A DNA stretch of 64,000 nt from Gluconacetobacter sacchari (GTDB lineage Bacteria > Pseudomonadota > Alphaproteobacteria > Acetobacterales > Acetobacteraceae): positions 1-64,000 of the forward strand of contig NZ_JABEQJ010000021.1 of assembly GCF_014174255.1 (NCBI RefSeq), given 5' to 3'. Shown here piece by piece: positions 16,292-25,225 of this stretch; within the stretch, counting starts at the first letter, position 1, and every line of letters begins with the position of its first letter. The notes under the pieces were generated by a model, which was not told the DNA's origin, did not search any database, and saw only the letters and a list, made by a program, of their open reading frames with translations. Both the position numbers and the translations under genes were made by a program.

Positions 16292-17524
16292 ATGACGGAC
16301 GCTGATTCCCGCGACAGGCCGGATCAACAGGAAGGCGAGGGCGTTCTGTCCTGGCTGGACGCGCGGCTGCCGGTCGTCTCGGCCTTTCGCCGGGAATATG
16401 TCGACTACCGGACGCCGCGCAACCTGAACGGGTTGTGGAATTTCGGTGCCATCCTGACCGTCGTGCTGATGGTGATGCTGGCGACGGGCGTCTTTCTCGC
16501 GTTCAATTATACGCCGACCGCATCGGGGGCCTTCGCGTCGGTCGAGGCGATCGAGCGCCAGGTGCCGAGCGGGTGGCTGCTGCGGTCGATCCATGTCGCG
16601 GGCGCCAGCATGTTTCTGGCCGCGCTCTATATCCATCTGTTTCGCGGCCTGTATTACGGATCGTACAAGGCGCCGCGCGAGATGGTGTGGCTGACCGGGC
16701 TGGTGCTGCTGGCGATGGTGATGCTGGCCGCCTTTGCCGGCTATGTGCTGCCCTGGGGGCAGATGTCGTACTGGGGCGCCGACGTGGCGGGCAAGGCGGT
16801 CGACGCGATCCCGGCCGTCGGGCCGTGGCTGGAGCATTTCCTCCAGGGTGGGGACGCGCCGGGGGACGTGTCGCTGCATCGCTTCTTCATCCTGCACATG
16901 GTGCTGGCCTTCGCGGTGCTGGGCGTGGTGGGGGTGCATGTCGCGGCGCTGCATGTGACGGGATCGAACAACCCGCTGGGAGTCGAGCCCCGGGGGGCGC
17001 GCGATACCGTGCCGTTTCATCCTTATTATACCAGCAAGGATGCGCTGGGGCTGGTCCTGTTCGCGCTTGTGTTCGCGGTCGTGGTGTTCTTTCTGCCGCA
17101 TGTCGTGTTCGAGGCCGAGAATTACCGTCCGGCCAATCCGCTGCATACGCCGGCCGATATCGAGCCCGAGTGGTATTTCCTGCCGTTCTACGGAATCCTA
17201 CAGTCCGTGCCGTCGAAGTTCGGCGGGCTTCTGGCCTCGGTGGGGGCGATCCTGGTGCTGTTCCTGGTGCCGTGGCTGGACCGGTCGCCGATCCGCTCGG
17301 CACGGTTCCGGCCGTTCTATCGGGTCTGCATGGGGGGGCTGGTCGTCTGCTTCGTCCTGCTGGGCTTTGTCGGCCGGCATCATGCGCAGGGGGGGTGGAT
17401 GATCGCGGGGCGGATCGCGGTGGTGTATTATTTCGCGCATTTTCTGGTTCTGCTGCCGCTTTCGGCGCGGACGGAGCGCGGGGTCGTGCTGCCGGACAGC
17501 CTTGCCGGAGGGCGCGGGGCATGA
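16292..17524 (+). CDS. petB: Cytochrome b subunit of the bc1 complex
   Basis: The quinol-oxidising, eight-helix membrane subunit of ubiquinol:cytochrome c oxidoreductase, 410 aa. Four haem-ligand histidines with 14-residue spacing are present: H101/H115 on helix B and H202/H216 on helix D. The Qo-site signature PEWY is at 292-295. PLGVE, the DE-loop features and the C-terminal helices are complete, so the protein should bind both haems. Its stop overlaps the ATG of petC (ATGA). The Rieske iron-sulfur subunit gene (petA), normally first in this operon, is absent: the neighbour upstream is the divergent hemF. Confidence 0.96.
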   Translation: MTDADSRDRPDQQEGEGVLSWLDARLPVVSAFRREYVDYRTPRNLNGLWNFGAILTVVLMVMLATGVFLAFNYTPTASGAFASVEAIERQVPSGWLLRSIHVAGASMFLAALYIHLFRGLYYGSYKAPREMVWLTGLVLLAMVMLAAFAGYVLPWGQMSYWGADVAGKAVDAIPAVGPWLEHFLQGGDAPGDVSLHRFFILHMVLAFAVLGVVGVHVAALHVTGSNNPLGVEPRGARDTVPFHPYYTSKDALGLVLFALVFAVVVFFLPHVVFEAENYRPANPLHTPADIEPEWYFLPFYGILQSVPSKFGGLLASVGAILVLFLVPWLDRSPIRSARFRPFYRVCMGGLVVCFVLLGFVGRHHAQGGWMIAGRIAVVYYFAHFLVLLPLSARTERGVVLPDSLAGGRGA

Positions 17525-18303
17525 GGGGCGCGGCGATCCTGCGGCTGGCGGCGGTGCTGGGGTTCGCGGCGCCGCTGGCCGATCTGGCGCCGGCGGCCGC
17601 GCAGGCCGGGCCGCATGACCGGCCGCCGCATCGGGCCTGGGGGTTCGAAGGGCCGCTGGGGCGCTTCGATCTTTCCGCCGTTCAGCGGGGATATGCCGTC
17701 TATGCGCAGGTCTGTTCGGCCTGCCATGGCATGAAATCCATGACCTATGGCGACCTGACGGGGATGGGGCTGACCATGGAGCAGGTCGGCCGGATCGCGG
17801 CCACGCAGCAGGTGCCGGGCGGGGTGGACGCGCAGGGGGACCCGGTGACGCGCGCGGCGACGCCGGCCGATCATTTCCGCGATCCGTTCGTCAATCCCGA
17901 AGCGGCGGCGGCGGCCAATAACGGCGTGGCGCCGCCCGACCAGTCGCGGCTGGCGCTGGTCTATCCCGGCGGGCCGGACCGGATCTACGCGCTGCTGACC
18001 GGCTATCGGCAGCCGCCGGCGGGGTATCGGCCCAGCCATGCCGGCGCGGTCTACAACCCCTATGCCAGCAACCGCGAGATCGCGATGCCGCCGCCATTGC
18101 GCGACGGGCAGGTCGTCTATACGGACGGCACGCCGGCCACGACGGCGCAGGAGGCGCGGGATGTCACCACCTTTCTGGCGTGGGTGGCGCAGCCTCATCT
18201 GGCGGCGCGCCATCGGCTGGGGGCGCAGGTGATGCTGTATCTTCTTTTTCTTGCCGTTCTGGCATTCCTTCTGAAACGGAGAGTCTGGTCCGATGTCCAC
18301 TGA
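17521..18303 (+). CDS. petC: Cytochrome c1 subunit of the bc1 complex
   Basis: A membrane-anchored c-type cytochrome that accepts electrons from the Rieske protein. The 260 aa protein has a signal peptide (1-28) and the haem motif CSACH (65-69) in RGYAVYAQVCSACHGMKSM. The distal methionine is in NREIAMPPPL. The C-terminal anchor is VMLYLLFLAVLAFLLKRRVW. DHFRDPFVN and GGPDRIYALLTGY are characteristic c1 blocks. The start ATG overlaps the petB stop, and the last eleven bases overlap the beginning of mtnP, so translation of all three is probably coupled. Confidence 0.96.
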   Translation: MRGAAILRLAAVLGFAAPLADLAPAAAQAGPHDRPPHRAWGFEGPLGRFDLSAVQRGYAVYAQVCSACHGMKSMTYGDLTGMGLTMEQVGRIAATQQVPGGVDAQGDPVTRAATPADHFRDPFVNPEAAAAANNGVAPPDQSRLALVYPGGPDRIYALLTGYRQPPAGYRPSHAGAVYNPYASNREIAMPPPLRDGQVVYTDGTPATTAQEARDVTTFLAWVAQPHLAARHRLGAQVMLYLLFLAVLAFLLKRRVWSDVH

Positions 18304-19210
18304 AACCACCGCCCTTTCGGCTGCGCAGGATAGCGTCGAACCCGTGATCGGCCTGATCGGCGGGTCGGGCCTGTATGATATCGACGGGCTGGAGGACAAG
18401 CAGTGGCGCGCGGTCGAAACGCCGTGGGGCCAGCCCTCCGACCAGTTGCTGTTCGGCCGGCTGGGCGGCGTGCGCTGCGTGTTTCTGCCGCGCCACGGGC
18501 GGGGGCACCCGATTCCGCCGTCGCGGCTGAATTATCGCGCCAATATCGCCGCGCTGAAGATGTCGGGCGTGACCGACATCGTGTCGCTGTCGGCCGTGGG
18601 GTCGCTGAAGGAAGAGTTGCCGCCCGGGCATTTCGTCATCATCGACCAGTTCATCGACCGGTCCTTCGCGCGGGAGAAGAGCTTTTTCGATACCGGCTGC
18701 GTGGCCCATGTGTCGGTGGCCGATCCGCTGTGCCCGCGCATCGGCGACGTGCTGGAAGGGGCGGCGCGGGACCTGAAGCTGGATGTGACGCGCGGCGGAA
18801 CCTACCTGGTGATGGAAGGCCCGCAATTCTCGACCAAGGCGGAGAGCAGTCTCTACCGGTCTTGGGGCTGCTCGGTGGTGGGCATGACCAACATGCCGGA
18901 GGCCAAGCTGGCCCGTGAGGCGGAGATCTGCTACGCGACCGTCGCCATGGTGACCGATTACGATTGCTGGCATCCCGACCATGACAGCGTGACCGTCGAT
19001 GCCGTGGTGAAGGTGATGATGGCGAATGCCGACCGCGCCCGCGCGCTGGTCAAAGCGGTGGTCCCGGCCCTGGGGCGTCCGCGCGGCCTGTGCCCGGCCG
19101 GGTGCGACCGGGCGCTGGAACATGCGCTGATCACCGCGCCTGAGAAGCGCGACCCCGCCCTGGTGGCGAAGCTGGAGACCATTGCCGCCCGCGTGCTGTC
19201 GCGCGGCTGA
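18293..19210 (+). CDS. mtnP: S-methyl-5'-thioadenosine phosphorylase
   Basis: Phosphorolyses methylthioadenosine to adenine and methylthioribose-1-phosphate in methionine salvage. The 305 aa protein has the phosphate-binding start IGLIGGSGLYDI, the block FLPRHGRGHPIPPSRLNYRANI, and GGTYLVMEGPQFSTKAES with the purine-binding region NMPEAKLAREAEICYATVAMVTDYDCW. The ATG lies inside the last codons of petC (11 base overlap), unusual company for a salvage enzyme, and suggests it is expressed with the respiratory genes. A ribosome-binding sequence (GGAGAG) lies within petC. Confidence 0.95.
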   Translation: MSTETTALSAAQDSVEPVIGLIGGSGLYDIDGLEDKQWRAVETPWGQPSDQLLFGRLGGVRCVFLPRHGRGHPIPPSRLNYRANIAALKMSGVTDIVSLSAVGSLKEELPPGHFVIIDQFIDRSFAREKSFFDTGCVAHVSVADPLCPRIGDVLEGAARDLKLDVTRGGTYLVMEGPQFSTKAESSLYRSWGCSVVGMTNMPEAKLAREAEICYATVAMVTDYDCWHPDHDSVTVDAVVKVMMANADRARALVKAVVPALGRPRGLCPAGCDRALEHALITAPEKRDPALVAKLETIAARVLSRG

Positions 19211-19232
19211 TACGCGCCGGGGGCTCCGGCGG

Positions 19233-19901
19233 TTATAGCGTCAGGTCGAAAAAGGCCAGGCTGCGGGTGCGGGCGAGGTCCGCGGCGGGAGCATTGAAGC
19301 TGGCGCGCTCCGGGCAGCCGAACCCGTGCCCGGCATCGGGGTAGGTGTAGACCGGCAGGTCGGGGTGCGCCGCGCGGATGGCGGCGACGTCGGAGAGCGG
19401 GATCGAGCCGTCGGTCTCGCCGAAATGCAGTTCGACCGGGCAGCGGGGGATGAGCGCGCGTTCGGCGGCGATGCCGCCGCCATACCAGCCGACGGCCGCC
19501 CCGAAATCGCCGGTGCGACAGGCGGCCTGCCAGGCGATCGTGCCGCCCCAGCAATAGCCGATGATGCCGGTATGGGCCGGTGGCAGTCCCAGCGACCGGG
19601 CGGCGGCGCGGATGTCCAGCAAGGTCTCCTCGGCCGGGATCGTGGCGCGCAGGCTCAGGCCTTGCCGCACGCCGTCCTGGTCATAGGCCAGTTCCACGCC
19701 GCGTTCGGCGCGGTCGAACAGCGCCGGGGCGATGACCCGGTATCCCTCGGCGGCGAAGGACTCGGCGACGGCGCGGATATGCCGATTGACGCCGAATATC
19801 TCCTGCACCACGACCAGCGCGCGGGGCGCGGCGGCCGGGCCGGCGACGCAGGCGGAAAGCGTGTGACCGTCGGCGGCGGTCAGGGTGATGGTCTGGCTCA
19901 T
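19233..19901 (-). CDS. Dienelactone hydrolase family protein
   Basis: A 222 aa alpha/beta hydrolase. After MSQTITLTAADGHTLSA come VVVQEIFGVNRHIRAVAESFAAEGYRVIAPALFDR and the nucleophile elbow GYCWGG with cysteine as nucleophile, as in dienelactone hydrolases. The acid residue is in HFGETDGSIP and the histidine in YPDAGHGF, completing a Cys-Asp-His triad. The true substrate is unknown, since most family members outside chlorocatechol pathways are general ester hydrolases. I take the ATG at 19901; an open frame runs 70 codons further without family similarity. Divergent from the DUF4169 gene. Confidence 0.9.
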   Translation of the reverse strand: MSQTITLTAADGHTLSACVAGPAAAPRALVVVQEIFGVNRHIRAVAESFAAEGYRVIAPALFDRAERGVELAYDQDGVRQGLSLRATIPAEETLLDIRAAARSLGLPPAHTGIIGYCWGGTIAWQAACRTGDFGAAVGWYGGGIAAERALIPRCPVELHFGETDGSIPLSDVAAIRAAHPDLPVYTYPDAGHGFGCPERASFNAPAADLARTRSLAFFDLTL

Positions 19902-19946
19902 GGCCGGGTCCTTTTCTGTCCGGGCGATGGCCGGTAGAGTGGCGCC

Positions 19947-20147
19947 ATGGCAGAAATCGTCAACCTGCGGCAGGCGCGCAAGCGCCGCGTCCGCGCCGAG
20001 CAGGCCGCCGTCGCGGCGACGAATCGCGCCCTGCATGGCCGCACGGCGGCCGAGCGCGAACGCGACCGGCAGGAGGCCGAACGGGCCCGGCGGACGCTGG
20101 ACGGCGCGCATCTGGACGGCGGTCCCGAGGGGGACACGCCGGCCTGA
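19947..20147 (+). CDS. DUF4169 family protein
   Basis: A 66 aa, highly charged, probably helical protein. The start MAEIVNLRQARKRRVRAEQ and the centre ANRALHGRTAAERERDR match the alphaproteobacterial DUF4169 family as I know it. Function unknown; the many Arg and Lys residues suggest nucleic-acid or membrane-surface contact, but that is inference. It is convergent with usg, ending seven bases from the usg stop, and is divergent from the dienelactone hydrolase. Confidence 0.8.
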   Translation: MAEIVNLRQARKRRVRAEQAAVAATNRALHGRTAAERERDRQEAERARRTLDGAHLDGGPEGDTPA

Positions 20148-20154
20148 GAACGGT

Positions 20155-20415
20155 TCAGTGAAGGGTCAGGCTGGCCGAGGCATGGCGCAGGGCCGCGGGC
20201 GCGATCATGGCCTGCTGTGCCACCCGGACGGAATGCAGCCGGCCCTCCAGCGAGCGGGTCCAGAAATCGAGGAACCGGCGGAGCTGCGGATAGGACGGTG
20301 CGAGGTCCAGCTCCTGCCAGATATAGGCCTGGAGCAGGGCCGGGTGGTCGGGAAGCCGATAGAGGATCTCGGCGGTGGTCAGGCGGTAGTCGTTGAGCTG
20401 GAGCCGCAGGGACAT
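20155..20415 (-). CDS. Usg family protein
   Basis: A small protein (86 aa) of the Usg family known from Alphaproteobacteria. Features are QLNDYRLTTAEILYRLPDHPALLQAYIWQELDLAPSYP and FLDFWTRSLEGRLHSVRVA, with conserved Trp and Pro residues. The function is unknown; the name only reflects its discovery upstream of trp genes in another species. The ATG at 20415 follows GAGGTGTCC, better than the longer frame starting at 20481. It is divergent from groES; the shared 269 bases contain the CIRCE element and an upstream inverted repeat. Confidence 0.85.
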   Translation of the reverse strand: MSLRLQLNDYRLTTAEILYRLPDHPALLQAYIWQELDLAPSYPQLRRFLDFWTRSLEGRLHSVRVAQQAMIAPAALRHASASLTLH

Positions 20416-20505
20416 GGACACCTCGCTGGATCGACGGTTGGACACACCGCGAGCCTGCGTGAGCGGCGAGGCGGATTTCAAGAAAAATTCTTTTATTCCC
20501 AGAAA

Positions 20506-20538
20506 CCTGGCAGTCGTCGAAAGAAAGTGCTGCCAGGG
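20506..20538. repeat. Inverted repeat CCTGGCAG/CTGCCAGG upstream of the groES promoter
   Basis: Eight-base perfect arms at 20506-20513 and 20531-20538 with a 17-base spacer. It ends three bases before the TTGACA-like -35 element of groES. It could be an extra operator of groESL or belong to the divergent usg transcript. Confidence 0.4.
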
Positions 20539-20541
20539 CGT

Positions 20542-20570
20542 TGACAGTGCGGGGGGCTGCGCCTACCTGT
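20542..20570 (+). promoter_or_regulatory. Probable groESL promoter
   Basis: TTGACA at 20542-20547 and a weaker TACCTG at 20565-20570, 17 bases apart, immediately before the CIRCE element. The pattern GTTGAC...CCTACCT also resembles alphaproteobacterial heat-shock (RpoH) promoters, so recognition by either sigma factor is possible. Confidence 0.5.
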
Positions 20571-20574
20571 GTGC

Positions 20575-20601
20575 TGGCACTCTCGCAAGGAGAGTGCTAA
20601 A
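20575..20601. promoter_or_regulatory. CIRCE element (HrcA operator)
   Basis: CTGGCACTC, nine bases, then GAGTGCTAA. The right half matches the CIRCE consensus perfectly; the left differs from TTAGCACTC at two positions (C for the first T and G for A). It lies 83 bases upstream of groES, overlapping the expected transcription start. HrcA is known to repress groE operons through this site; hrcA itself is not in the window. Confidence 0.92.
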
Positions 20602-20684
20602 GCGACGCGGCTCTGGCGCGCGTGCCAACCCGGTGGCGTTGCTTATTCAAGGGCGTTACCTTTTTTGACGTGGAGCGATCCATA

Positions 20685-20975
20685 ATGACGAATTTTCGGC
20701 CCCTGCATGACCGTGTGGTCGTCCGTCGCCTGACCGGCGAAGAGAAGACGGCTGGCGGCATCATCATCCCCGACACCGCCAAGGAAAAGCCGATGGAGGG
20801 CGAGGTTATCTCCGTCGGCCCCGGCGCGCGGAACGAGCAGGGACAGATCGTCGCCCTCGACGTGAAGGCGGGCGACAAGGTGCTGTTCGGCAAATGGTCG
20901 GGCACCGAGGTCAAGATCAATGGCGAGGAGCTGCTGATCATGAAGGAAAGCGACATCATGGGCGTGATCGCCTGA
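20685..20975 (+). CDS. groES: Co-chaperonin GroES
   Basis: The 96 aa cap of the GroEL chamber (heptamer). It starts [16 protein letters not shown] and contains the mobile-loop sequence [18 protein letters not shown], then [27 protein letters not shown] at the end. The frame is open further upstream, but the ATG at 20685 is the family start. It is the first gene of groES-groEL, 55 bases apart, under CIRCE control. Confidence 0.98.
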   Translation: MTNFRPLHDRVVVRRLTGEEKTAGGIIIPDTAKEKPMEGEVISVGPGARNEQGQIVALDVKAGDKVLFGKWSGTEVKINGEELLIMKESDIMGVIA

Positions 20976-21000
20976 GGTCCTTCCTCCCTTTCCTTTCTGA

Positions 21001-22671
<1,671 letters not shown>

Positions 22672-22677
22672 GATCCG

Positions 22678-23667
22678 TCAGCCTGCCGGCCCGGGCCCAG
22701 CGCCCGGGCCGGAAGCCGCTTCATCCGGCAGGAAAGAGCCGTCCGTTCGCGGGCGGCTTTTTTTTGTCCCGACATCGGAAGCACGACCCGGGTGTTCCGC
22801 CGAGGTGATGAAGGCCAGCAGGGCGTCCGCCGCCTTGCTGCGATAACGCTCCTTGTGACGCAGCCCGAAGAAGGTCCTGGGGCCGAAGGCGCATGGCGCC
22901 GCGTGCAACGTGCCGGCGCGGAGGCCGGGGGCCACGACCAGGGACGACAGGGCGGCGATGCCAGCGCCGGCCTCGACGGCGGTACGCACGCTTTCGTTGG
23001 AGGGCAGCACGAGGGCCACGTCGAGGGTGTCGGGCGCGATGCCGAGCCGGTGCAGGTGCTGGTCGAGCGTCGAGCGCGTGCCCGATCCTTCCTCGCGCAT
23101 GATCCAGCGGGCGCGTCGCAGCCATTGCGCGTCGATGGGCGCGCCGTCGAACGGTCCGGCCTGCACCAGCAGCAGCCGGTCCTCGCCGATCGGCCAGCGT
23201 GCCAGTGCCGGATCGTCGATCTCGCCCTCGATGATGCCGATTTCGGCCTCGCCGTCACGGACATGGGTGGCGGCCTGTTCGGTGTTGCGGATCGTGAGGG
23301 CGATCGACAGGGCCGGATAGCGGCGATGAAAGCCCGCCAGCAAGGGCGGCAGCCAGTAGGCGGCGATGGTCTGGCTGGCGACCACGCGCAGGATGCCGCG
23401 CCTGAGTGCGCCCAGATCGTCCAGCGCGGTCTCGGCGGCGGTGGCGCGGGCCAGCACGGCGCGCGCTTCGGCCAGGAACAGCCGGCCGGCTTCGGTCAGG
23501 GTGATGCCGCGGCCGACCCGATGAAACAGGCGAACGGCGTGGCGGTCCTCCAGCGCCGCGATGGCGGCCGATGCCGCCGACTGGGTGATGTTCAGCGCCC
23601 GCGCCCCGGCTGTCATATGCTCGCGCTCGGCCACGGCGAGGAAGATGCGAAGCTGTTCGAGGGTCAT
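22678..23667 (-). CDS. LysR-family transcriptional regulator (YeiE-like)
   Basis: A 329 aa LysR regulator: an N-terminal winged HTH (MTLEQLRIFLAVAEREHMTAGARALNITQSAASAAIAALE) and a substrate-binding domain with RIVASQTIAAYWLPPLLAGF-type sequence. It is divergent from the YeiH-type transporter. The same pairing is known for YeiE and YeiH in enterobacteria, where the regulator controls its neighbour, so I infer the same here. The last 30 or so residues, including GTKKSRPRTDG, are encoded across the groESL terminator and look like read-through sequence. The domain proper probably ends earlier, although no earlier stop exists. Start ATG 23667. Confidence 0.88.
   Translation of the reverse strand: MTLEQLRIFLAVAEREHMTAGARALNITQSAASAAIAALEDRHAVRLFHRVGRGITLTEAGRLFLAEARAVLARATAAETALDDLGALRRGILRVVASQTIAAYWLPPLLAGFHRRYPALSIALTIRNTEQAATHVRDGEAEIGIIEGEIDDPALARWPIGEDRLLLVQAGPFDGAPIDAQWLRRARWIMREEGSGTRSTLDQHLHRLGIAPDTLDVALVLPSNESVRTAVEAGAGIAALSSLVVAPGLRAGTLHAAPCAFGPRTFFGLRHKERYRSKAADALLAFITSAEHPGRASDVGTKKSRPRTDGSFLPDEAASGPGAGPGPAG
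22681..22765 (+). terminator. groESL terminator region with two hairpins
   Basis: A perfect 11 bp stem (arms 22686-22696 and 22702-22712) is nested between CCTGCCGG and CCGGCAGG. A second hairpin (22737-22745 paired with 22750-22758) is followed by a run of eight T. The second is a classical Rho-independent terminator. The region overlaps the 3' end of the convergent LysR gene. Confidence 0.85.
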
Positions 23668-23776
23668 GGAGGAGGCCTGTCCCGATCGATCTGTTCTGGT
23701 GATTGAAACCACAAGAATGATGCGTTGGATAGAATGGTTGGCCAGGGGGTAACACGGGCGGCGAAAAGGAGACATC

Positions 23777-24835
23777 ATGACGCGTTTCGCCCCCCGTCGC
23801 GCAGCGATATTGGCCTGCTTCCATCGGGAAGGGACCCTGGCACCCGGTATCGCGCTTTGCCTGCTGGTGACGGGCGCGGCCTTTGCCCTGGCGGAGGTGG
23901 AGCGTGTGGTGACCGGTCGGGCATGGCTGGAAGCGCTGGTGCTGGCGATTGTGTGCGGAACGGCGGTGCGCGGTCGTTGGACGCCCGCCCCGACATGGCG
24001 GCCCGGTATCGCCTTCTGCGCGAAATATCCGTTGGAGGCCGCGATTCTGCTCCTGGGCGCATCGGTGAGCGAGACGGTGATCCGTGCCGCCGGTCCGGCG
24101 CTGCTGGTGGGGATCGCCTGCGTGGTGGCCATGGCGATCGTGCTGGGTTTCGGGATCGGCCGGCTGTGCGGCCTGCCGGCGCGCATGGCGCTGCTGGTCG
24201 CCTGCGGCAATGCGATCTGCGGCAATTCGGCCATCGCGGCGGTCGCCCCGGTGATCGATGCCGACGAGGACGAGATCGCCGCGTCGATCGCCTTTACGGC
24301 GCTGTTCGGTGTGGTGGTCGTGCTGGGGCTGCCGCTCCTGGGCCTGGTGCTCGGCATGGGTGGGGTCGCCTATGGCGCGCTGGCGGGGCTGACCGTCTAT
24401 GCCGTGCCGCAGGTCATGGCCGCCGCCGCGCCCATGGGCGTGGTGGCGGTGCAGATGGGGATGCTGGTCAAGCTGGCGCGCGTGCTGATGCTGGGGCCGG
24501 TCTGCCTCGTCCTGTCGCTGCTGACGCGTCCGGGGGGGGAAGAGAGACCGGCGGCGGGCAGCATGGGGCGTCCGCCGCTCGTGCCGTGGTTCCTGCTTGG
24601 CTTTCTGGCTCTTGCGGCCTGCCGGCTGCTTGGATTGGTCCCCGTCGGCGCGGTCGTGCAGCTTGGCGAGGGGGCGACGGGCCTGACGGTGCTGTCCATG
24701 GCGGCGCTCGGGCTGAGCGCCGACCCGCGGATGGTGATGGAGGCGGGCGGCCGGATGGTGGCGACGGTGGCTTTGTCGCTCCTCGCCCTGGCGGGGTCTG
24801 CCCTGGCGCTGATCGGGATGCTGCATCTGGCATAG
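23777..24835 (+). CDS. YeiH family putative sulfate exporter (UPF0324)
   Basis: A polytopic membrane protein, 352 aa, with about ten hydrophobic segments. Family marks are PGIAFCAKYPLEAAILLLGASVS, the central CGNAICGNSAIAAVAPVIDADEDEIAASIAFTALFG and YAVPQVMAAAAPMG. Members (Cons_hypoth698) are annotated as putative sulfate or anion exporters; direct evidence is limited. AAGGAG lies shortly before the ATG. It is divergent from the LysR regulator, most probably its activator, with a 109-base shared control region. Confidence 0.88.
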   Translation: MTRFAPRRAAILACFHREGTLAPGIALCLLVTGAAFALAEVERVVTGRAWLEALVLAIVCGTAVRGRWTPAPTWRPGIAFCAKYPLEAAILLLGASVSETVIRAAGPALLVGIACVVAMAIVLGFGIGRLCGLPARMALLVACGNAICGNSAIAAVAPVIDADEDEIAASIAFTALFGVVVVLGLPLLGLVLGMGGVAYGALAGLTVYAVPQVMAAAAPMGVVAVQMGMLVKLARVLMLGPVCLVLSLLTRPGGEERPAAGSMGRPPLVPWFLLGFLALAACRLLGLVPVGAVVQLGEGATGLTVLSMAALGLSADPRMVMEAGGRMVATVALSLLALAGSALALIGMLHLA

Positions 24836-25013
24836 GCGCGCAGCGGTTTTTTAACGAAGCGGCATTCGGATGGTTTGACAAACCGGCAGGGTTCGTGCGC
24901 CCATAACCGCATCTGGATCGATGCCGGTCGTCGGCGGGCTGCCCGTCGGATAGTGCGTGTCGGGCAGACAATGGTCGAGCGGCATCATGCCGGCAACAAG
25001 GGACGAAGTGACT

Positions 25014-25217
25014 ATGGCGACGGGTACCGTGAAGTGGTTCAACGCAACCAAGGGGTTTGGCTTCATCATGCCCGAGGACGGGGGCAAGGACGTGTTCGTA
25101 CACATTACCGCCGTCCAGGCGGCTGGCCTGCGCGGCCTGAACGAGAACCAGCGCGTCAGCTATGACGTCGTGACCGAGCGCGGCAAGGCGGCGGCGTCGA
25201 ACCTCAAGCCGCTCTGA
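25014..25217 (+). CDS. Cold-shock-domain protein (CspA family)
   Basis: A 67 aa single-strand nucleic-acid-binding protein. RNP1 (KGFGFIMP) and RNP2 (VFVHITAV) are both present in [18 protein letters not shown] and GGKDVFVHI. The frame continues 19 codons upstream to 24957, but the ATG at 25014 is the family start. It stands alone; the DinG-like helicase ends 8 bases away on the other strand. Whether it is cold-induced cannot be told from sequence. The 178-base upstream leader shows no structure I could identify. Confidence 0.95.
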   Translation: MATGTVKWFNATKGFGFIMPEDGGKDVFVHITAVQAAGLRGLNENQRVSYDVVTERGKAAASNLKPL

Positions 25218-25225
25218 CGGCGGGA

